NCBI RefSeq assembly: GCF_018304825.1
Contig: NZ_CP072649.1
Location: forward strand, 186,001 to 250,000
DNA: 64,000 nucleotides
DNA from: Chloracidobacterium validum
GTDB taxonomy: Bacteria > Acidobacteriota > Blastocatellia > Chloracidobacteriales > Chloracidobacteriaceae
Reading direction: 5' to 3'
The number at the start of each line of letters is the position of its first letter. The first letter of the stretch is position 1. This document shows, piece after piece, positions 1 to 10,150 of the stretch. The translations under genes were made by a program, and so were the position numbers. Under the pieces are notes generated by a model. That model saw only the letters and a list, made by a program, of their open reading frames with translations, did no database searches and had not been told where the DNA came from.

Positions 1-1
1 A

Positions 2-445
2 GACACCTTCGACGAAATTTACGCGCGGCATGTCATCGAGCATGTCGCGTCGGTGCCCGATTTTCTGTCCGAACTCCACCGGATTGCCGCGCCGGGGGCG
101 CGGCTCCACATCGTGACCCCGCATTACTCGTCGCTTGGTTCCTGGAGTGACCCCACCCATCGGTGGCACTTCAGCACCTACAGCTTCGACTACTTTGCCG
201 CTGACCATCCAGCCGCGCACTACGCCGGCGGTGGCTTTCGGATTCACCGCGTCGAGGTGACATTCCTGCGGCTCTGGCGGCTCCTTGGCGTGGCGTGCCT
301 GGTCAATGCCATCAATCGGCATCCGCGCTGGCGGATATTTCGTAAAGTCTGGGAAGAGTACCTGAGTTTTGTCATTCGCGCCCGCGACATCCAGGTGACG
401 CTCGAAGCCGTCAAAGCTGGACGCGGCCTGGAAGATACGCTGTAG
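2..445 (+). CDS. class I SAM-dependent methyltransferase, C-terminal part
   Basis: The frame is open from base 2, so the gene begins left of the window; a GTG at 53 is internal and not a credible start. The visible residues open with DTFDEIYARHVIEHV, which matches the acidic loop and following His-Glu-His segment (motif III-IV region) of methyltransferase type 11/23 enzymes. The rest is the C-terminal lobe with TPHYSS and a Trp-rich stretch that usually forms the acceptor pocket. The S-adenosylmethionine glycine loop would be upstream. The substrate cannot be read from this fragment; glycan or quinone-ring methylation are both possible. A 164-bp gap separates it from the next gene. Confidence 0.7.
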   Translation, partial: DTFDEIYARHVIEHVASVPDFLSELHRIAAPGARLHIVTPHYSSLGSWSDPTHRWHFSTYSFDYFAADHPAAHYAGGGFRIHRVEVTFLRLWRLLGVACLVNAINRHPRWRIFRKVWEEYLSFVIRARDIQVTLEAVKAGRGLEDTL

Positions 446-609
446 TTTGGCCGCCTTTTCCAGTCCTGGCTTGCGTCACGACGGCTGAACCGTATAGCCT
501 GCGAGTGGTGTAACGGGTCGGCCCGATGGGCCGGGAAGTCCCAGGTGGCGCGCGCCAGAGGCCGGGCGCTCGCCGATCAAGCGGAAGGTAGTTTGCAAAG
601 GTAACCGGT

Positions 610-1920
610 ATGAAGCTTTGGCAGTTTTTGGGGGCCTGGTGGGTTGGTTTGACGCTCCTGACCGGCATGGCAATCGCGCAGGAAACGTCACTGCCACCGG
701 CGCCACCCCGCGACCTGGTATTTCCAAAACTTGACCTGCCCGGCGATGAGCCACCACCGGAGTGGGTGCGTGGCCTGACGGAACGGGCTGAAAACTACTT
801 CGTCCTGGGCGCGCGGGCCTTTGACGCGAATCGCTCAGAATCAGCGCGGGAATACTTCAATCTGGCCGTGGATGTCCTGCTTGAATCCCAGACCGGCGCG
901 CGGGCGCATCCGGCGCTCAACGCCTATTACCGCCAGTTGATCGAGCGGATTCGTTACTACGATTTGCAAATGCAGCAGACCGAGGTGGGTTGGGGCGAGC
1001 AGCGCTTCACGCCTTCACCGCTTGACCTGCTGCGCGATGTGGTGGTCGCGGACGCCGACATTGCCGAGGTTGAAGTGCGCGGCGAGCTGGACTTCACCGC
1101 CGTTGCGGCAACGCCCGAAGTGCGGCGGTTTCTGGCCTACTTCACCCGCGGCGGCGGCCGCGCCACCATTGCCAATGGGTTGCGGCGCAGCGGCCGCTAC
1201 CTTGACATCGCGCGCCGAATCTTTGCTGAGGAAGGCGTCCCGCAGGACCTGGTCTGGCTGGCGCAGGCGGAATCCGGTTGGAGTCCGGGAGCGCTTTCGC
1301 CGGCGGCCGCCTACGGCATTTGGCAGTTCATTCCCTCGACGGGCGCGCGTTTCGGCCTGACGCAAAACGCCTGGATTGACGAGCGGGGGGGGATCGAGCA
1401 GCCGACCCGCGCGGCCGCCCGCTACCTCAAGTGGCTCAACCGGCGCTTCAATGGTGACTGGCTGCTGGCGATGGCGGCATACAACTGTGGGGAAGGAAAT
1501 GTTGAGCGAGCGTTGGCGCGCAGCCGCTACCAGGATTTTTGGTCGCTCCAGCGACAGGGCTTGCTCCCGCGCGAGACGCAAAACTACGTGCCCATCATTC
1601 TTTCGATGATCCTGATCGCCAAGCATCCCGAACTCTACGGCTTTCACAATATCCCACGTGAGGCCCCGCTCCGCTACGATGTCTTGCCGATCACGGCTGC
1701 TGTGGACCTGCGCGCCGTGGCCTCTCAAGCCGGTGTGACGCCGGAAGTCCTGCGCAGCTATAACCCGGAACTACTTACCTACACCGTCCCGGCGAACTAC
1801 CGCCTGCGCGTGCCGCCAGGGCTGCGGTCAGGCGTGCAGACGGCGCTCGTGGCGCTACAGGCCACGCCACAGTCGAAGGGAACCGTCCAAACCCGCCTGG
1901 CCCGCCGGAAGCGTCCCTAG
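610..1920 (+). CDS. membrane-bound lytic murein transglycosylase, MltD-like
   Basis: 436 aa. A hydrophobic N-terminus ending at AIAQE looks like a Sec signal peptide, so it should act in the periplasm. Residues about 205-330 form an SLT (lysozyme-like) domain: AQAESGWSP gives the catalytic Glu near residue 221, followed by GIWQFIPSTGARFGL and the AYNCGEGNV motif typical of family 1 transglycosylases. The last 90 residues (VDLRAVASQAGVTPEVLRSYNPEL is the core) resemble one LysM peptidoglycan-binding unit. The enzyme should cleave the MurNAc-GlcNAc bond to give 1,6-anhydro ends during wall turnover. The ATG at 610 follows AAAGG. The gene 10 bp downstream may be co-transcribed. Confidence 0.88.
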   Translation: MKLWQFLGAWWVGLTLLTGMAIAQETSLPPAPPRDLVFPKLDLPGDEPPPEWVRGLTERAENYFVLGARAFDANRSESAREYFNLAVDVLLESQTGARAHPALNAYYRQLIERIRYYDLQMQQTEVGWGEQRFTPSPLDLLRDVVVADADIAEVEVRGELDFTAVAATPEVRRFLAYFTRGGGRATIANGLRRSGRYLDIARRIFAEEGVPQDLVWLAQAESGWSPGALSPAAAYGIWQFIPSTGARFGLTQNAWIDERGGIEQPTRAAARYLKWLNRRFNGDWLLAMAAYNCGEGNVERALARSRYQDFWSLQRQGLLPRETQNYVPIILSMILIAKHPELYGFHNIPREAPLRYDVLPITAAVDLRAVASQAGVTPEVLRSYNPELLTYTVPANYRLRVPPGLRSGVQTALVALQATPQSKGTVQTRLARRKRP

Positions 1921-1930
1921 CCCGGTCTCG

Positions 1931-3043
1931 ATGACGTGGCTCATCCCCGATGTTTTTCCAGCGTCCCTTCCACCCGGAGCTGGGGCCTGGGTGGGCCTGG
2001 TGACAGCGGATGGCCGGCTGCAAAGTCGGACCATTGGGCTGCCGGATGCTTCCCAAGTTCGGTTTCAGCTAGGTTCCATCGCCAAGCTCGTGACTGCGCT
2101 GACGGTGGACGTTCTGCGGTGCCAGGGCCAGTTGACGCTCGCCGACCGCATCCTTCCGTCCGGCCCGGTCACGCTCCGCCACTTGCTAACCCACACGGCC
2201 GGACTCCCGGATACCCTCCAGTCGGGGAGCTTGGACGTTGCGCCGTCCGTGGACGCTTGCCTTTTCCCGCCAGACCGGGTGTTTTCCTATACCAACCTTG
2301 GTTTTGCCCTCCTTGGCGCGTGGCTTGAGCAGCAGACCGGTGAACCGTTGGCCGACCTAGTTTGGCGTCTCGTTTTTGCGCCGTATGGCATGTCTCAGGC
2401 CCGCTTTGATCGAAGTCCATGGGCCGCGGCCGGGGGACTGACGGCAACGGGACAGGACGTTGCCCAGTTGCTCGGCGGTCTCCTGCGGTCGCCAGCCCAG
2501 CTCGCGGCGCTTCTGGCAACGACGGTCAACGTGCCAAGCCGTCCCGGACTCGCGGCCGGGCTGGGTTGTTTTCGGCGCCAGCGCGGGGAGGTGCGACTGG
2601 TTGAGCATGAAGGGTTCATTGACGACAGCGCAGGCGTGGTGTGTCTCGTGCCGGAACAAGGCTGGGGCTATGCCGTCCTGACCAAAAGCTGGCCGCATCG
2701 GCTGCGCCACACGCTCGACCGGCTCGAAGCCGCCTGGTTTGGTCAACGCCCGGCCACGGAAACCAGGCTGACGCGCCTGCCGCGCGAGGACCACGAACGC
2801 TACGTTGGTGAGTACGTCAACGGCCCGCGGCGGCTGCGGATCGCGAGTCGGGGCGACACGCTCTACCTGGAGCGCCAGGGGACGGCGTTGCCGCTGGTGC
2901 GGGCGGCACCGGACCGCCTGGCCGTGGCCGTGCCGCTACCAAACAAGCCTTCCGATGTGACCGTGCTGCTGGATGACGATGGGCGCGCTTTTGGCCTGTA
3001 TCCGTTTGGTTCGCTGCGCGCCCTGGGGCGGTTACTCGGTTGA
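1931..3043 (+). CDS. beta-lactamase-related serine hydrolase (class C / esterase-like)
   Basis: 370 aa of the Beta-lactamase (PF00144) fold. The nucleophile motif S-x-x-K is seen as GSIAKL near residue 48, and the Y-x-N motif as SYTNLGF near residue 120. HLLTHTAGLPD is the usual strand after the nucleophile. No clear signal peptide is present, which argues for a cytoplasmic esterase or D-amino peptidase-like role rather than a periplasmic beta-lactamase. It starts 10 bp after the lytic transglycosylase, so both may be one transcript. Its 3' end overlaps the convergent sufU gene by 12 bp. The substrate is unknown. Confidence 0.8.
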   Translation: MTWLIPDVFPASLPPGAGAWVGLVTADGRLQSRTIGLPDASQVRFQLGSIAKLVTALTVDVLRCQGQLTLADRILPSGPVTLRHLLTHTAGLPDTLQSGSLDVAPSVDACLFPPDRVFSYTNLGFALLGAWLEQQTGEPLADLVWRLVFAPYGMSQARFDRSPWAAAGGLTATGQDVAQLLGGLLRSPAQLAALLATTVNVPSRPGLAAGLGCFRRQRGEVRLVEHEGFIDDSAGVVCLVPEQGWGYAVLTKSWPHRLRHTLDRLEAAWFGQRPATETRLTRLPREDHERYVGEYVNGPRRLRIASRGDTLYLERQGTALPLVRAAPDRLAVAVPLPNKPSDVTVLLDDDGRAFGLYPFGSLRALGRLLG

Positions 3044-3481
3044 CGCCGCCGACTGGTGGTTGAGCGCGTTGTGCAGGGCATGCCAGGGCAGGCTGGCGCA
3101 TTTGACGCGCACCGGATAGTGGCTGACGTTTTCAAACATGGTCAGCTTGCCAAGGTGATGCGCTTCGCGCTGCGGATCGAGTTCGCCTTTGACCAGCCGG
3201 TGAAACTCATCGAAAAGTTGTTCGGCTTCCGCCCGTTTTTTTCCTTTCAGACTGGTCGTCATCATCGAGGCCGACGCCATGCAGATGGCGCACCCGCTGC
3301 CTTGAAAGGCGACATCTTCGAGCGTGTCATCCGCGCCAACATTGACGTAAACCGTCACCCGGTCGCCGCACAGTGGGTTTGCTCCTTCGCATAAGTAGTG
3401 CGCATTCTCGATGGGCCGGAAATTCTTCGGATGCTTGCTCAGATAGATGATCTGTTCGCCGTAGAGACTGGTGTTGCTCAT
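3032..3481 (-). CDS. sufU: Fe-S cluster assembly protein SufU
   Basis: 149 aa starting at MSNTSLYGEQ; a longer in-frame reading overlaps sufS and was discarded. SufU-type cysteines are present: LCGD (Cys38 with Asp40), SGCAIC (Cys64) and VKCASLPW (Cys128). In Bacillus these residues bind zinc and accept sulfur from SufS, so this protein is probably a sulfurtransferase partner rather than a classic NifU scaffold. It is the last gene of the suf operon, 16 bp after sufS. Its 3' end overlaps the convergent serine hydrolase gene by 12 bp, leaving little room for a separate terminator. Confidence 0.9.
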   Translation of the reverse strand: MSNTSLYGEQIIYLSKHPKNFRPIENAHYLCEGANPLCGDRVTVYVNVGADDTLEDVAFQGSGCAICMASASMMTTSLKGKKRAEAEQLFDEFHRLVKGELDPQREAHHLGKLTMFENVSHYPVRVKCASLPWHALHNALNHQSAASTE

Positions 3482-3497
3482 GGTTCGTTGGGTTGTC

Positions 3498-4747
<1,250 letters not shown>

Positions 4748-4751
<4 letters not shown>

Positions 4752-6109
4752 TGGGCAAGACCTCCGTGGGGCGGCTGGGATGGTTCAACCCGTGCCGCAA
4801 GGGCGCCATCGAGCCGAACCTTGAGCGAGGGGACGGGAAGTTTTTCACTGACTTCACGGGCAAACCCAAACATCAGGAGCCGCCGGGCCTCAGCCGGGGT
4901 CAATCCGCGGCTGAGTAGGTAAAATAGTTCATCTTGATTGAGTTGCCCGACCGTGGCGCCGTGTCCGCACTTGACATCATCGGCAAAAATTTCAAGCTGT
5001 GGCTTGGTGTCAGCGCGCGCCGTGGTGGAGAGCAACAGGTTCTTGTTGGTCGTCACCGCGTTGGTGCGCTGCGCCCCCTGGCGAACGAGCACCCGCCCGT
5101 CAAAGACGCCGTGGGCCTGGCCGTCAAACACGCCTTTGTAGAGAACCTCGCTTACACAGTCTGGCACCGCGTGGTCAACGACAATGTGCGTATCGGCCAG
5201 TTGGCGGCCGGCAATGGCCTGTAGGCCGTAGAGTCGGCACTCCCCGCCTTCATCGGTGAAGGTGGCGTAAATATCCTGCCGGGAAAGAATGCCGCCCAGG
5301 GCATGGGCGTGGCTGCTGAAGGCCGCGCCGCGTCCGATGGTCGCCCGCAGTGCTGCCACGTGGTAAGCCTGCGATCCTTCGGTCTGAAGCTTGATATGGG
5401 TCAGGTTCGCGCCCTGCCCAAGGTGAACATCCGTCACGGCGTTGGTCAGGTAGGGGTGTTCCCCGAACCGGCCTTCCTCGTCACACAGCACGGTGTGGAG
5501 TTCGACCACCGTAGCGATGGCAGCTTCGTCGAGTTCAATCAGGACGCGCGGGTGCGTCATGGCGTAGCCGCGGGTCGGGGCCGTGACGAAAAACAGGCCA
5601 ATCGGTGGCGCAACGGCTTTGCCCCGCGGGATGCGAACCAGGACGCCTTCACGCGAAAAGGCTATGTTCAGAGCGCGGAAAGGCGAATCTTCCACCGGTG
5701 CAAAGGAAGCCGTGGCATCCACCGGCTTGACCTCAATGCCGCCTGGCAGCGCGCTGACATCGGAGAGCGCCGGTTGAAAGCAGCCATTGACGAACACCAG
5801 CCGCGCCGCGGCTGATTCCTCGAAGAAAGGGATCGCCTGCCGTAAGGTGACGACCTCCAGTCCCTCCGCCGTCGCCAAGTGAAAGGCTTGTTTGGTCAGC
5901 GGGGCCAGGTTGGTATAGCGCCAGGCTTCCTCCTTGACGGTTGGGATACCCAGCCGCTCGAAGGCGGCAAAGGCTTCCGTCTGGAGGTCGCGGTCTGGTG
6001 ACTGCTCGCGCTGTGGGGCGAGGGCGGCAAAGGCCGCCGCAAACGGATTGGGCGCGGTGTGGTTTGGCTGGCCCGCTGACCGGGCGGTTTCTGCTTTCAT
6101 GACCGTCAC
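4748..6109 (-). CDS. sufD: Fe-S cluster scaffold subunit SufD
   Basis: 453 aa. SufBD core fold: the C-terminal third has [19 protein letters not shown] and [18 protein letters not shown], the family hallmark that includes the conserved His (SufD) and Asp/Glu pair at the SufB-SufD interface. The N-terminal 100 residues ([12 protein letters not shown]) are the helical SufD cap. SufD joins SufB and SufC in the SufBC2D scaffold that builds clusters with ATP hydrolysis and also helps iron entry. Both ends overlap the neighbours by 4 nt (sufC upstream, sufS downstream), which fits equimolar production. Confidence 0.94.
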
Positions 6110-6879
6110 GCTCCCACGCCGGCGGCCTTGGCTTCGACTTCTTCCCGAATCCAGTCATAGCCGCGCTGTTCGAGTTCGAGGGCCAAGTCCTTGCCGCCCG
6201 ACTTGACGATGCGCCCGTTGAGCAGCACGTGGACGAAGTCCGGCTGGATGTAGTCAAGCAGCCGCTGATAGTGCGTCACGAGCAGAATGGCATTGTCAGC
6301 GGTGTGGAGCCGGTTGACGCCGTTCGCCACGATGCGCAGGGCGTCAATGTCCAGCCCGGAGTCGGTTTCGTCGAGCACGGCCAGTTTTGGTTCGAGAATT
6401 GCCATTTGGAGAATTTCGTTGCGCTTTTTTTCGCCGCCCGAAAAGCCCTCGTTGACCGAGCGGTCAATGAAGGATTTATCCATTTCGACAATTTTGATTT
6501 TTTCCTGGAGCAGGTCGTCGAACTCGAGCGGGTCAAGTTCTTCCTCGCCACGATGCTTGCGGAGTTGGTTATAGGCCGCGCGCAAAAACGTCGCGTTGCT
6601 GACGCCGGGAATCTCAATCGGGTACTGAAATGCCAGGAACACGCCTTCCCGCGCCCGCTCGTCGGGTTCAAGCTCAAGCAGATTCTTGCCAAAGTAGGTG
6701 ACTTCGCCCTGCGTAACGGTGTAATCGGGATGACCGGCCAGAACTTTGGACAGGGTGCTTTTGCCTGAGCCGTTTGGTCCCATGATGGCGTGAATCTCGC
6801 CGGCGTTGACCGTGAGGTTGACGCCCCGTAGGATGGGGCGGTCTTCGATGACCGCATGGAGGTTTTTGATTTCCAGCAT
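6106..6879 (-). CDS. sufC: Fe-S cluster assembly ATPase SufC
   Basis: 257 aa ABC-type ATPase. Walker A is GPNGSGKST (residues 34-42), the SufC-type signature is [13 protein letters not shown], and Walker B/D-loop is [12 protein letters not shown]. The run of [17 protein letters not shown] is characteristic of SufC rather than transport ATPases. It supplies ATP-driven conformational change to the SufBC2D scaffold. It follows sufB by 66 bp and overlaps sufD by 4 nt. Confidence 0.96.
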   Translation of the reverse strand: MLEIKNLHAVIEDRPILRGVNLTVNAGEIHAIMGPNGSGKSTLSKVLAGHPDYTVTQGEVTYFGKNLLELEPDERAREGVFLAFQYPIEIPGVSNATFLRAAYNQLRKHRGEEELDPLEFDDLLQEKIKIVEMDKSFIDRSVNEGFSGGEKKRNEILQMAILEPKLAVLDETDSGLDIDALRIVANGVNRLHTADNAILLVTHYQRLLDYIQPDFVHVLLNGRIVKSGGKDLALELEQRGYDWIREEVEAKAAGVGA

Positions 6880-6945
6880 GGTGGGTTCCTTATCGTTTTC
6901 TGAATGACTGGGACTTGGTCCGGGTCGGGTGAGCGAAGCCGGGGC

Positions 6946-8382
6946 TTATCCGACTGAGTTCTCCAGCTTCATGCCGAGGAGGCGCTGGGCTTCGACGGCG
7001 AACTCCATCGGCAGCTCGCGGATGACTTCCTTGCAAAAGCCGCTGATGATCATCGAAATGGCGTCTTCCTGCGGAATGCCGCGCTGCATGAAGTAAAACA
7101 CCTGTTCCTCGCTGATTTTTGAAGTCGTGGCTTCGTGCTCGATGTTGGCCGTGTTGTTTTGGACTTCGATGTAGGGGAAGGTATTGGCGCCGCAGTCGTG
7201 CCCGATGAGCATGGAGTCGCACTGCGTGTAGTTGCGGGCATGCTCCGCGCTCGCCATGATCTTGACCAGTCCGCGGTAGCTGTTGTTGGACTTGCCGGCT
7301 GAGATACCCTTCGACACGATGCGCGACCGGGTATTTTTGCCGATGTGGATCATCTTCGTGCCGGTATCCGCCTGCTGCCGGTGGTTGGTCAGCGCCACGG
7401 AGTAGAACTCGCCAACCGAGTTGTCGCCGATGAGTACGCAGCTTGGGTACTTCCAGGTGATGGCCGAGCCGGTTTCGACCTGTGTCCAGGAAATCTTCGA
7501 GTTGCGTCCCAGGCATTTGCCGCGCTTGGTGACGAAGTTGTAGATGCCGCCGCGGCCTTCCTCATCGCCGGCGTACCAGTTCTGGACGGTCGAATACTTG
7601 ATGTCGGCGTCATCGAGCGCGATGAGTTCGACGACGGCCGCATGGAGCTGGTTTTTGTCGAACTTCGGCGCGGTGCAGCCTTCCAGGTAGGACACCGATG
7701 CGCCTTCCTCGCAAATGATGAGCGTGCGCTCAAACTGTCCTGATTCGGCGTTGTTGATGCGGAAGTAGCTCGACAGTTCCATGGGGCACCGGACACCCTT
7801 CGGCACGAAAACAAACGAGCCATCGCTGAAGACCGCCGAGTTGAGCGCCGCGAAGTAGTTGTCGGTAATCGGAACCACCGTGCCGAGGTACTTGCGCACG
7901 AGTTCCGGGTGCTCCTTCACGGCCTCGGAGAACGAACAGAAAATGACGCCATGCTCGCGCAGTTTTTCCTTGTAGGTCGTCGCCACCGAAACGCTGTCGA
8001 AGATGGCATCCACCGCGACATTGGCCAGGAGCTTTTGCTCATGCAGTGGAATACCAAGCTTCTCAAAGGTTTCGAGAAGCTCCGGGTCCACTTCGTCGAG
8101 GCTGTTGAGCTTTTTCTTTGGCTTGGGCGCGGAGTAGTAAATGATGTCTTGATAGTCAATCGGTGGGTACTTGACGTTTTGCCAGGTCGGTTCCGTCATC
8201 TTCAACCACTGCCGGTAAGCCTTGAGGCGGAACTCCAGCATGAAGTCGGGTTCTTCCTTCTTTGAAGAAATCAGGCGAATGGTGTCTTCATTCAAGCCAC
8301 GCGGGGCGACATCCGACTCGATGTCGGTTGTAAATCCATATTTGTATTCCTGCGTGGCAAGGGCGGTGGCAATGGCGCTCAT
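6946..8382 (-). CDS. sufB: Fe-S cluster scaffold subunit SufB
   Basis: 478 aa, standard SufB length. Strong family blocks include [46 protein letters not shown] and [14 protein letters not shown] near the C-terminus. The Cys in EGCTAP is the expected persulfide acceptor region. It is the first structural gene of the operon, starting 85 bp downstream of the Rrf2 regulator gene on the same strand, so co-transcription is likely. Confidence 0.96.
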   Translation of the reverse strand: MSAIATALATQEYKYGFTTDIESDVAPRGLNEDTIRLISSKKEEPDFMLEFRLKAYRQWLKMTEPTWQNVKYPPIDYQDIIYYSAPKPKKKLNSLDEVDPELLETFEKLGIPLHEQKLLANVAVDAIFDSVSVATTYKEKLREHGVIFCSFSEAVKEHPELVRKYLGTVVPITDNYFAALNSAVFSDGSFVFVPKGVRCPMELSSYFRINNAESGQFERTLIICEEGASVSYLEGCTAPKFDKNQLHAAVVELIALDDADIKYSTVQNWYAGDEEGRGGIYNFVTKRGKCLGRNSKISWTQVETGSAITWKYPSCVLIGDNSVGEFYSVALTNHRQQADTGTKMIHIGKNTRSRIVSKGISAGKSNNSYRGLVKIMASAEHARNYTQCDSMLIGHDCGANTFPYIEVQNNTANIEHEATTSKISEEQVFYFMQRGIPQEDAISMIISGFCKEVIRELPMEFAVEAQRLLGMKLENSVG

Positions 8383-8467
8383 GACTCGGGTTCCTTCCTA
8401 AACATATCGGTTGAGACGCATCAACATGACCCACGGCGGGGTGGCGGCGGTTGCTCGCGGCTCGACT

Positions 8468-8950
8468 TCACGCTGACATCGCGGCCGTTGTCGGTCGGGC
8501 GGTGCGCTGAAGTTGGAGCAAGCGTTCGCCGACTTCGCACTCATGGTGGATGAGTTGGGCCAGGGTAATCCGGCTGAGGACTTGTTTGACGGTCTCATTG
8601 AGAATCTGTAGCACGGGACGGATGCCACAATCGGCGTTGTGGACGCAGACTTCCTGAATACCGGAGAAGTTTTTACAGTGCTCTTCCAGGTCAGCGTTTT
8701 CAAAAACGCCGATGACTTCACTGACCGTAATTTGGGTGGCTGGGCGGGCGAGCATGTACCCACCTTTGATACCGCGCGCCGACTTGACGATACCGGCATT
8801 GCTCAACAGCCAGAGGATTTTCCCGGCGTTGGCCGTCGAGATGCCTTCACGCTCGCCAATTTGCTTGAGCGTCAAGCCTTGTCCATCGGCTTGGCGCGCA
8901 AGCTGGATGAGGCAGCGGAGACCATATTCTTCTTGCGCCGTGATTCGCAT
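8468..8950 (-). CDS. Rrf2-family Fe-S-sensing transcriptional regulator
   Basis: 160 aa. An N-terminal winged helix (YGLRCLIQLAR, then ISTANAGKILWLL and RGIKGGYMLARP, the wing) is typical Rrf2/IscR. Three cysteines follow at about residues 92, 102 and 108 (EEHCKNF, EVCVHNADC), close to the IscR arrangement that holds a [2Fe-2S] cluster. As the first gene before sufBCDSU it is most likely an autoregulator that senses Fe-S status and controls the suf operon (IscR- or SufR-like). Cluster binding is inferred from cysteine spacing only. Confidence 0.88.
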   Translation of the reverse strand: MRITAQEEYGLRCLIQLARQADGQGLTLKQIGEREGISTANAGKILWLLSNAGIVKSARGIKGGYMLARPATQITVSEVIGVFENADLEEHCKNFSGIQEVCVHNADCGIRPVLQILNETVKQVLSRITLAQLIHHECEVGERLLQLQRTARPTTAAMSA

Positions 8951-9099
8951 CGGTGTGAAACTTACATCCTCGCTAGCGGGGCGCCCCCGGCTAAAATTCC
9001 ATTGGTCTTACCTTACTGAATACTTTACTTTTTCGTCAACAATGTCTGCCTGGCTGCCGCCGAAGCCCGGCGGACTGGTTTGCGGGTGTGTGATCCAAC
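8951..9099. promoter_or_regulatory. divergent control region between rrf2-suf operon and XRE-cupin gene
   Basis: 149 bp separates two diverging regulator genes. The part 9001-9043 is clearly richer in A+T than the surroundings. On the minus strand a TTGACG lies at 9034-9039, a plausible -35 for the suf operon; the -10 candidate 18 bp on (TAAGGT) is poor. The same stretch has loosely repeated CTTAC/CTTTAC half-sites that could bind the Rrf2 regulator. This is a location call, not a mapped promoter. Confidence 0.35.
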
Positions 9100-9702
9100 G
9101 TGAAGCCGAAGTCTAAAGCCGTTGAACCTGAAGCACTTGAGCTGAAGCGGCGGGTGGGTGAGAACCTGGAGTTGCTACGCCGCCAGCGTGGGTTGAGTCT
9201 TGAGCGCCTGGCGGCGCGGGCGGGGGTGAGTCGGGCCATGCTCGGACAGATTGAAGCTGGCGACAGCGCCCCCACGATAGCCGTGCTCTGGAAGGTCGCC
9301 CGTGGATTGGGCGTTCGGTTTGCCGACTTGCTTGGCGATGAGCCGGGGCAGTCCGTTGTGGTGTTGCCCCAGGCGGCGGCCAAGGTGTTGCGTTCCCAGG
9401 ACGGGCGGTTTGAGAGCCGCGCCTTGTTTCCGTTTGATCGGGAGCGGCGGGCGGAGTTTTACGAGCTGCGGTTGAAGGTGGGCTGCATCGAGGCGGCGGA
9501 GCCGCATGCCGAAGGCACGTACGAAAACTTGGTGGTGCAGAACGGATGTCTGTTGCTGACGGTTGGTGACGGGTCGCCCATTGAGTTACTGGCTGGCGAT
9601 GCGGTCTATTTTCGGGCTGACGTACCGCACACCTATGCCAACCCAGGCAATACCGAGACGCTAATCTACTTGGTCATGACCTATGCCAGTCCACGCTTGT
9701 AG
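9100..9702 (+). CDS. XRE-family transcriptional regulator with C-terminal cupin
   Basis: 200 aa beginning with GTG. Residues about 15-75 form a Cro/C1-type helix-turn-helix (ELLRRQRGLSLERLAARAGV, then SRAMLGQIEAG). Residues about 110-195 form a cupin barrel with EPHAEGTYENLVV and AGDAVYFRADVPHTYAN, the usual small-molecule pocket of the SutR/PuuR type. Such proteins are mostly local repressors of metabolic or stress genes. The ligand is unknown. It stands alone, diverging from the suf regulator. Confidence 0.85.
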   Translation: MKPKSKAVEPEALELKRRVGENLELLRRQRGLSLERLAARAGVSRAMLGQIEAGDSAPTIAVLWKVARGLGVRFADLLGDEPGQSVVVLPQAAAKVLRSQDGRFESRALFPFDRERRAEFYELRLKVGCIEAAEPHAEGTYENLVVQNGCLLLTVGDGSPIELLAGDAVYFRADVPHTYANPGNTETLIYLVMTYASPRL

Positions 9703-9787
9703 TGGGCGGTCTTTCTTGTAGGGCGGCAGCGTCATAATTCTCAAGGCAGGGTCTAACTCTTAACCAGCCCTTTTTTCTCAATCAGCA

Positions 9788-9822
9788 CTTTTTCCGCTTG
9801 AAAAAAGCGGCTCTGTTGAAGC
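9788..9822 (-). repeat. inverted, diverged copy of the CRISPR repeat (anti-repeat)
   Basis: On the plus strand this 35-nt stretch reads CTTTTTCCGCTTGAAAAAAG and ends TGTTGAAGC. That is the reverse complement of the array repeat as it appears on the plus strand. It differs by one missing A in the A-run and three substitutions near the 3' side, i.e. 32 of 36 positions by hand alignment. It is therefore opposite in orientation to all 84 array repeats. In a minus-strand precursor RNA it would be complementary to the repeats. It may be a relic of an inverted array or a functional anti-repeat. Confidence 0.75.
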
Positions 9823-10072
9823 CTCGCACCGTCGTCATCGAAGTTGGTGAACGTCGTTGAAGGCTATGGTTCTTTATCTTGCGAAGCGGTTTGTCGGGAG
9901 CAGCGGAAAGCCCTGCCCTTCGCGTCGGGTGGGCCTGCGTGTTTGAGACTTGGCCTGAGGTAGTCAGTGAATAGTTATCTGTGTTGCGCTTTCAGTTACC
10001 GGCATTCCTGTCTAGTGTCCAGGGCTAGGTATGGGGTGAGAACTACAAACTGTAATCAACCTAACAAGCAAT

Positions 10073-10116
10073 GCCTCAACGGAACTGCGAAGTCACTTTT
10101 TTCAGGCGGAAAAAAG
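10073..10116 (-). repeat. degenerate terminal CRISPR repeat
   Basis: The stretch begins GCCTCAACGG and ends GGCGGAAAAAAG, matching both ends of the array repeat but with extra bases and changes in the middle. It is followed by a 34-nt spacer-like segment (10117-10150) before the first recognisable repeat. This is what decay at the leader-distal end is expected to look like. Confidence 0.6.
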
Positions 10117-10150
10117 AACACTGCTCACTGAAGACTGAACACTACTCACC

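Larger units (their letters stand above)
9703..10150. other. gene-free region beyond the distal CRISPR end
   Basis: No convincing coding frame. It holds an inverted CRISPR repeat copy (9788-9822) and a decayed direct copy (10073-10116). A diverged CATTCCTGTC motif at about 10002-10013 resembles the palindromes described at 25.7 and 46.0 kb. With minus-strand transcription of the array this would be the trailer. Confidence 0.5.

Noticed and set aside
446-609. Structured GC-rich leader before the lytic transglycosylase, considered as a riboswitch
   Set aside because: A CGGCCC/GGGCCG hairpin is visible, but no conserved core of cobalamin, TPP, SAM or c-di-GMP riboswitches could be found.
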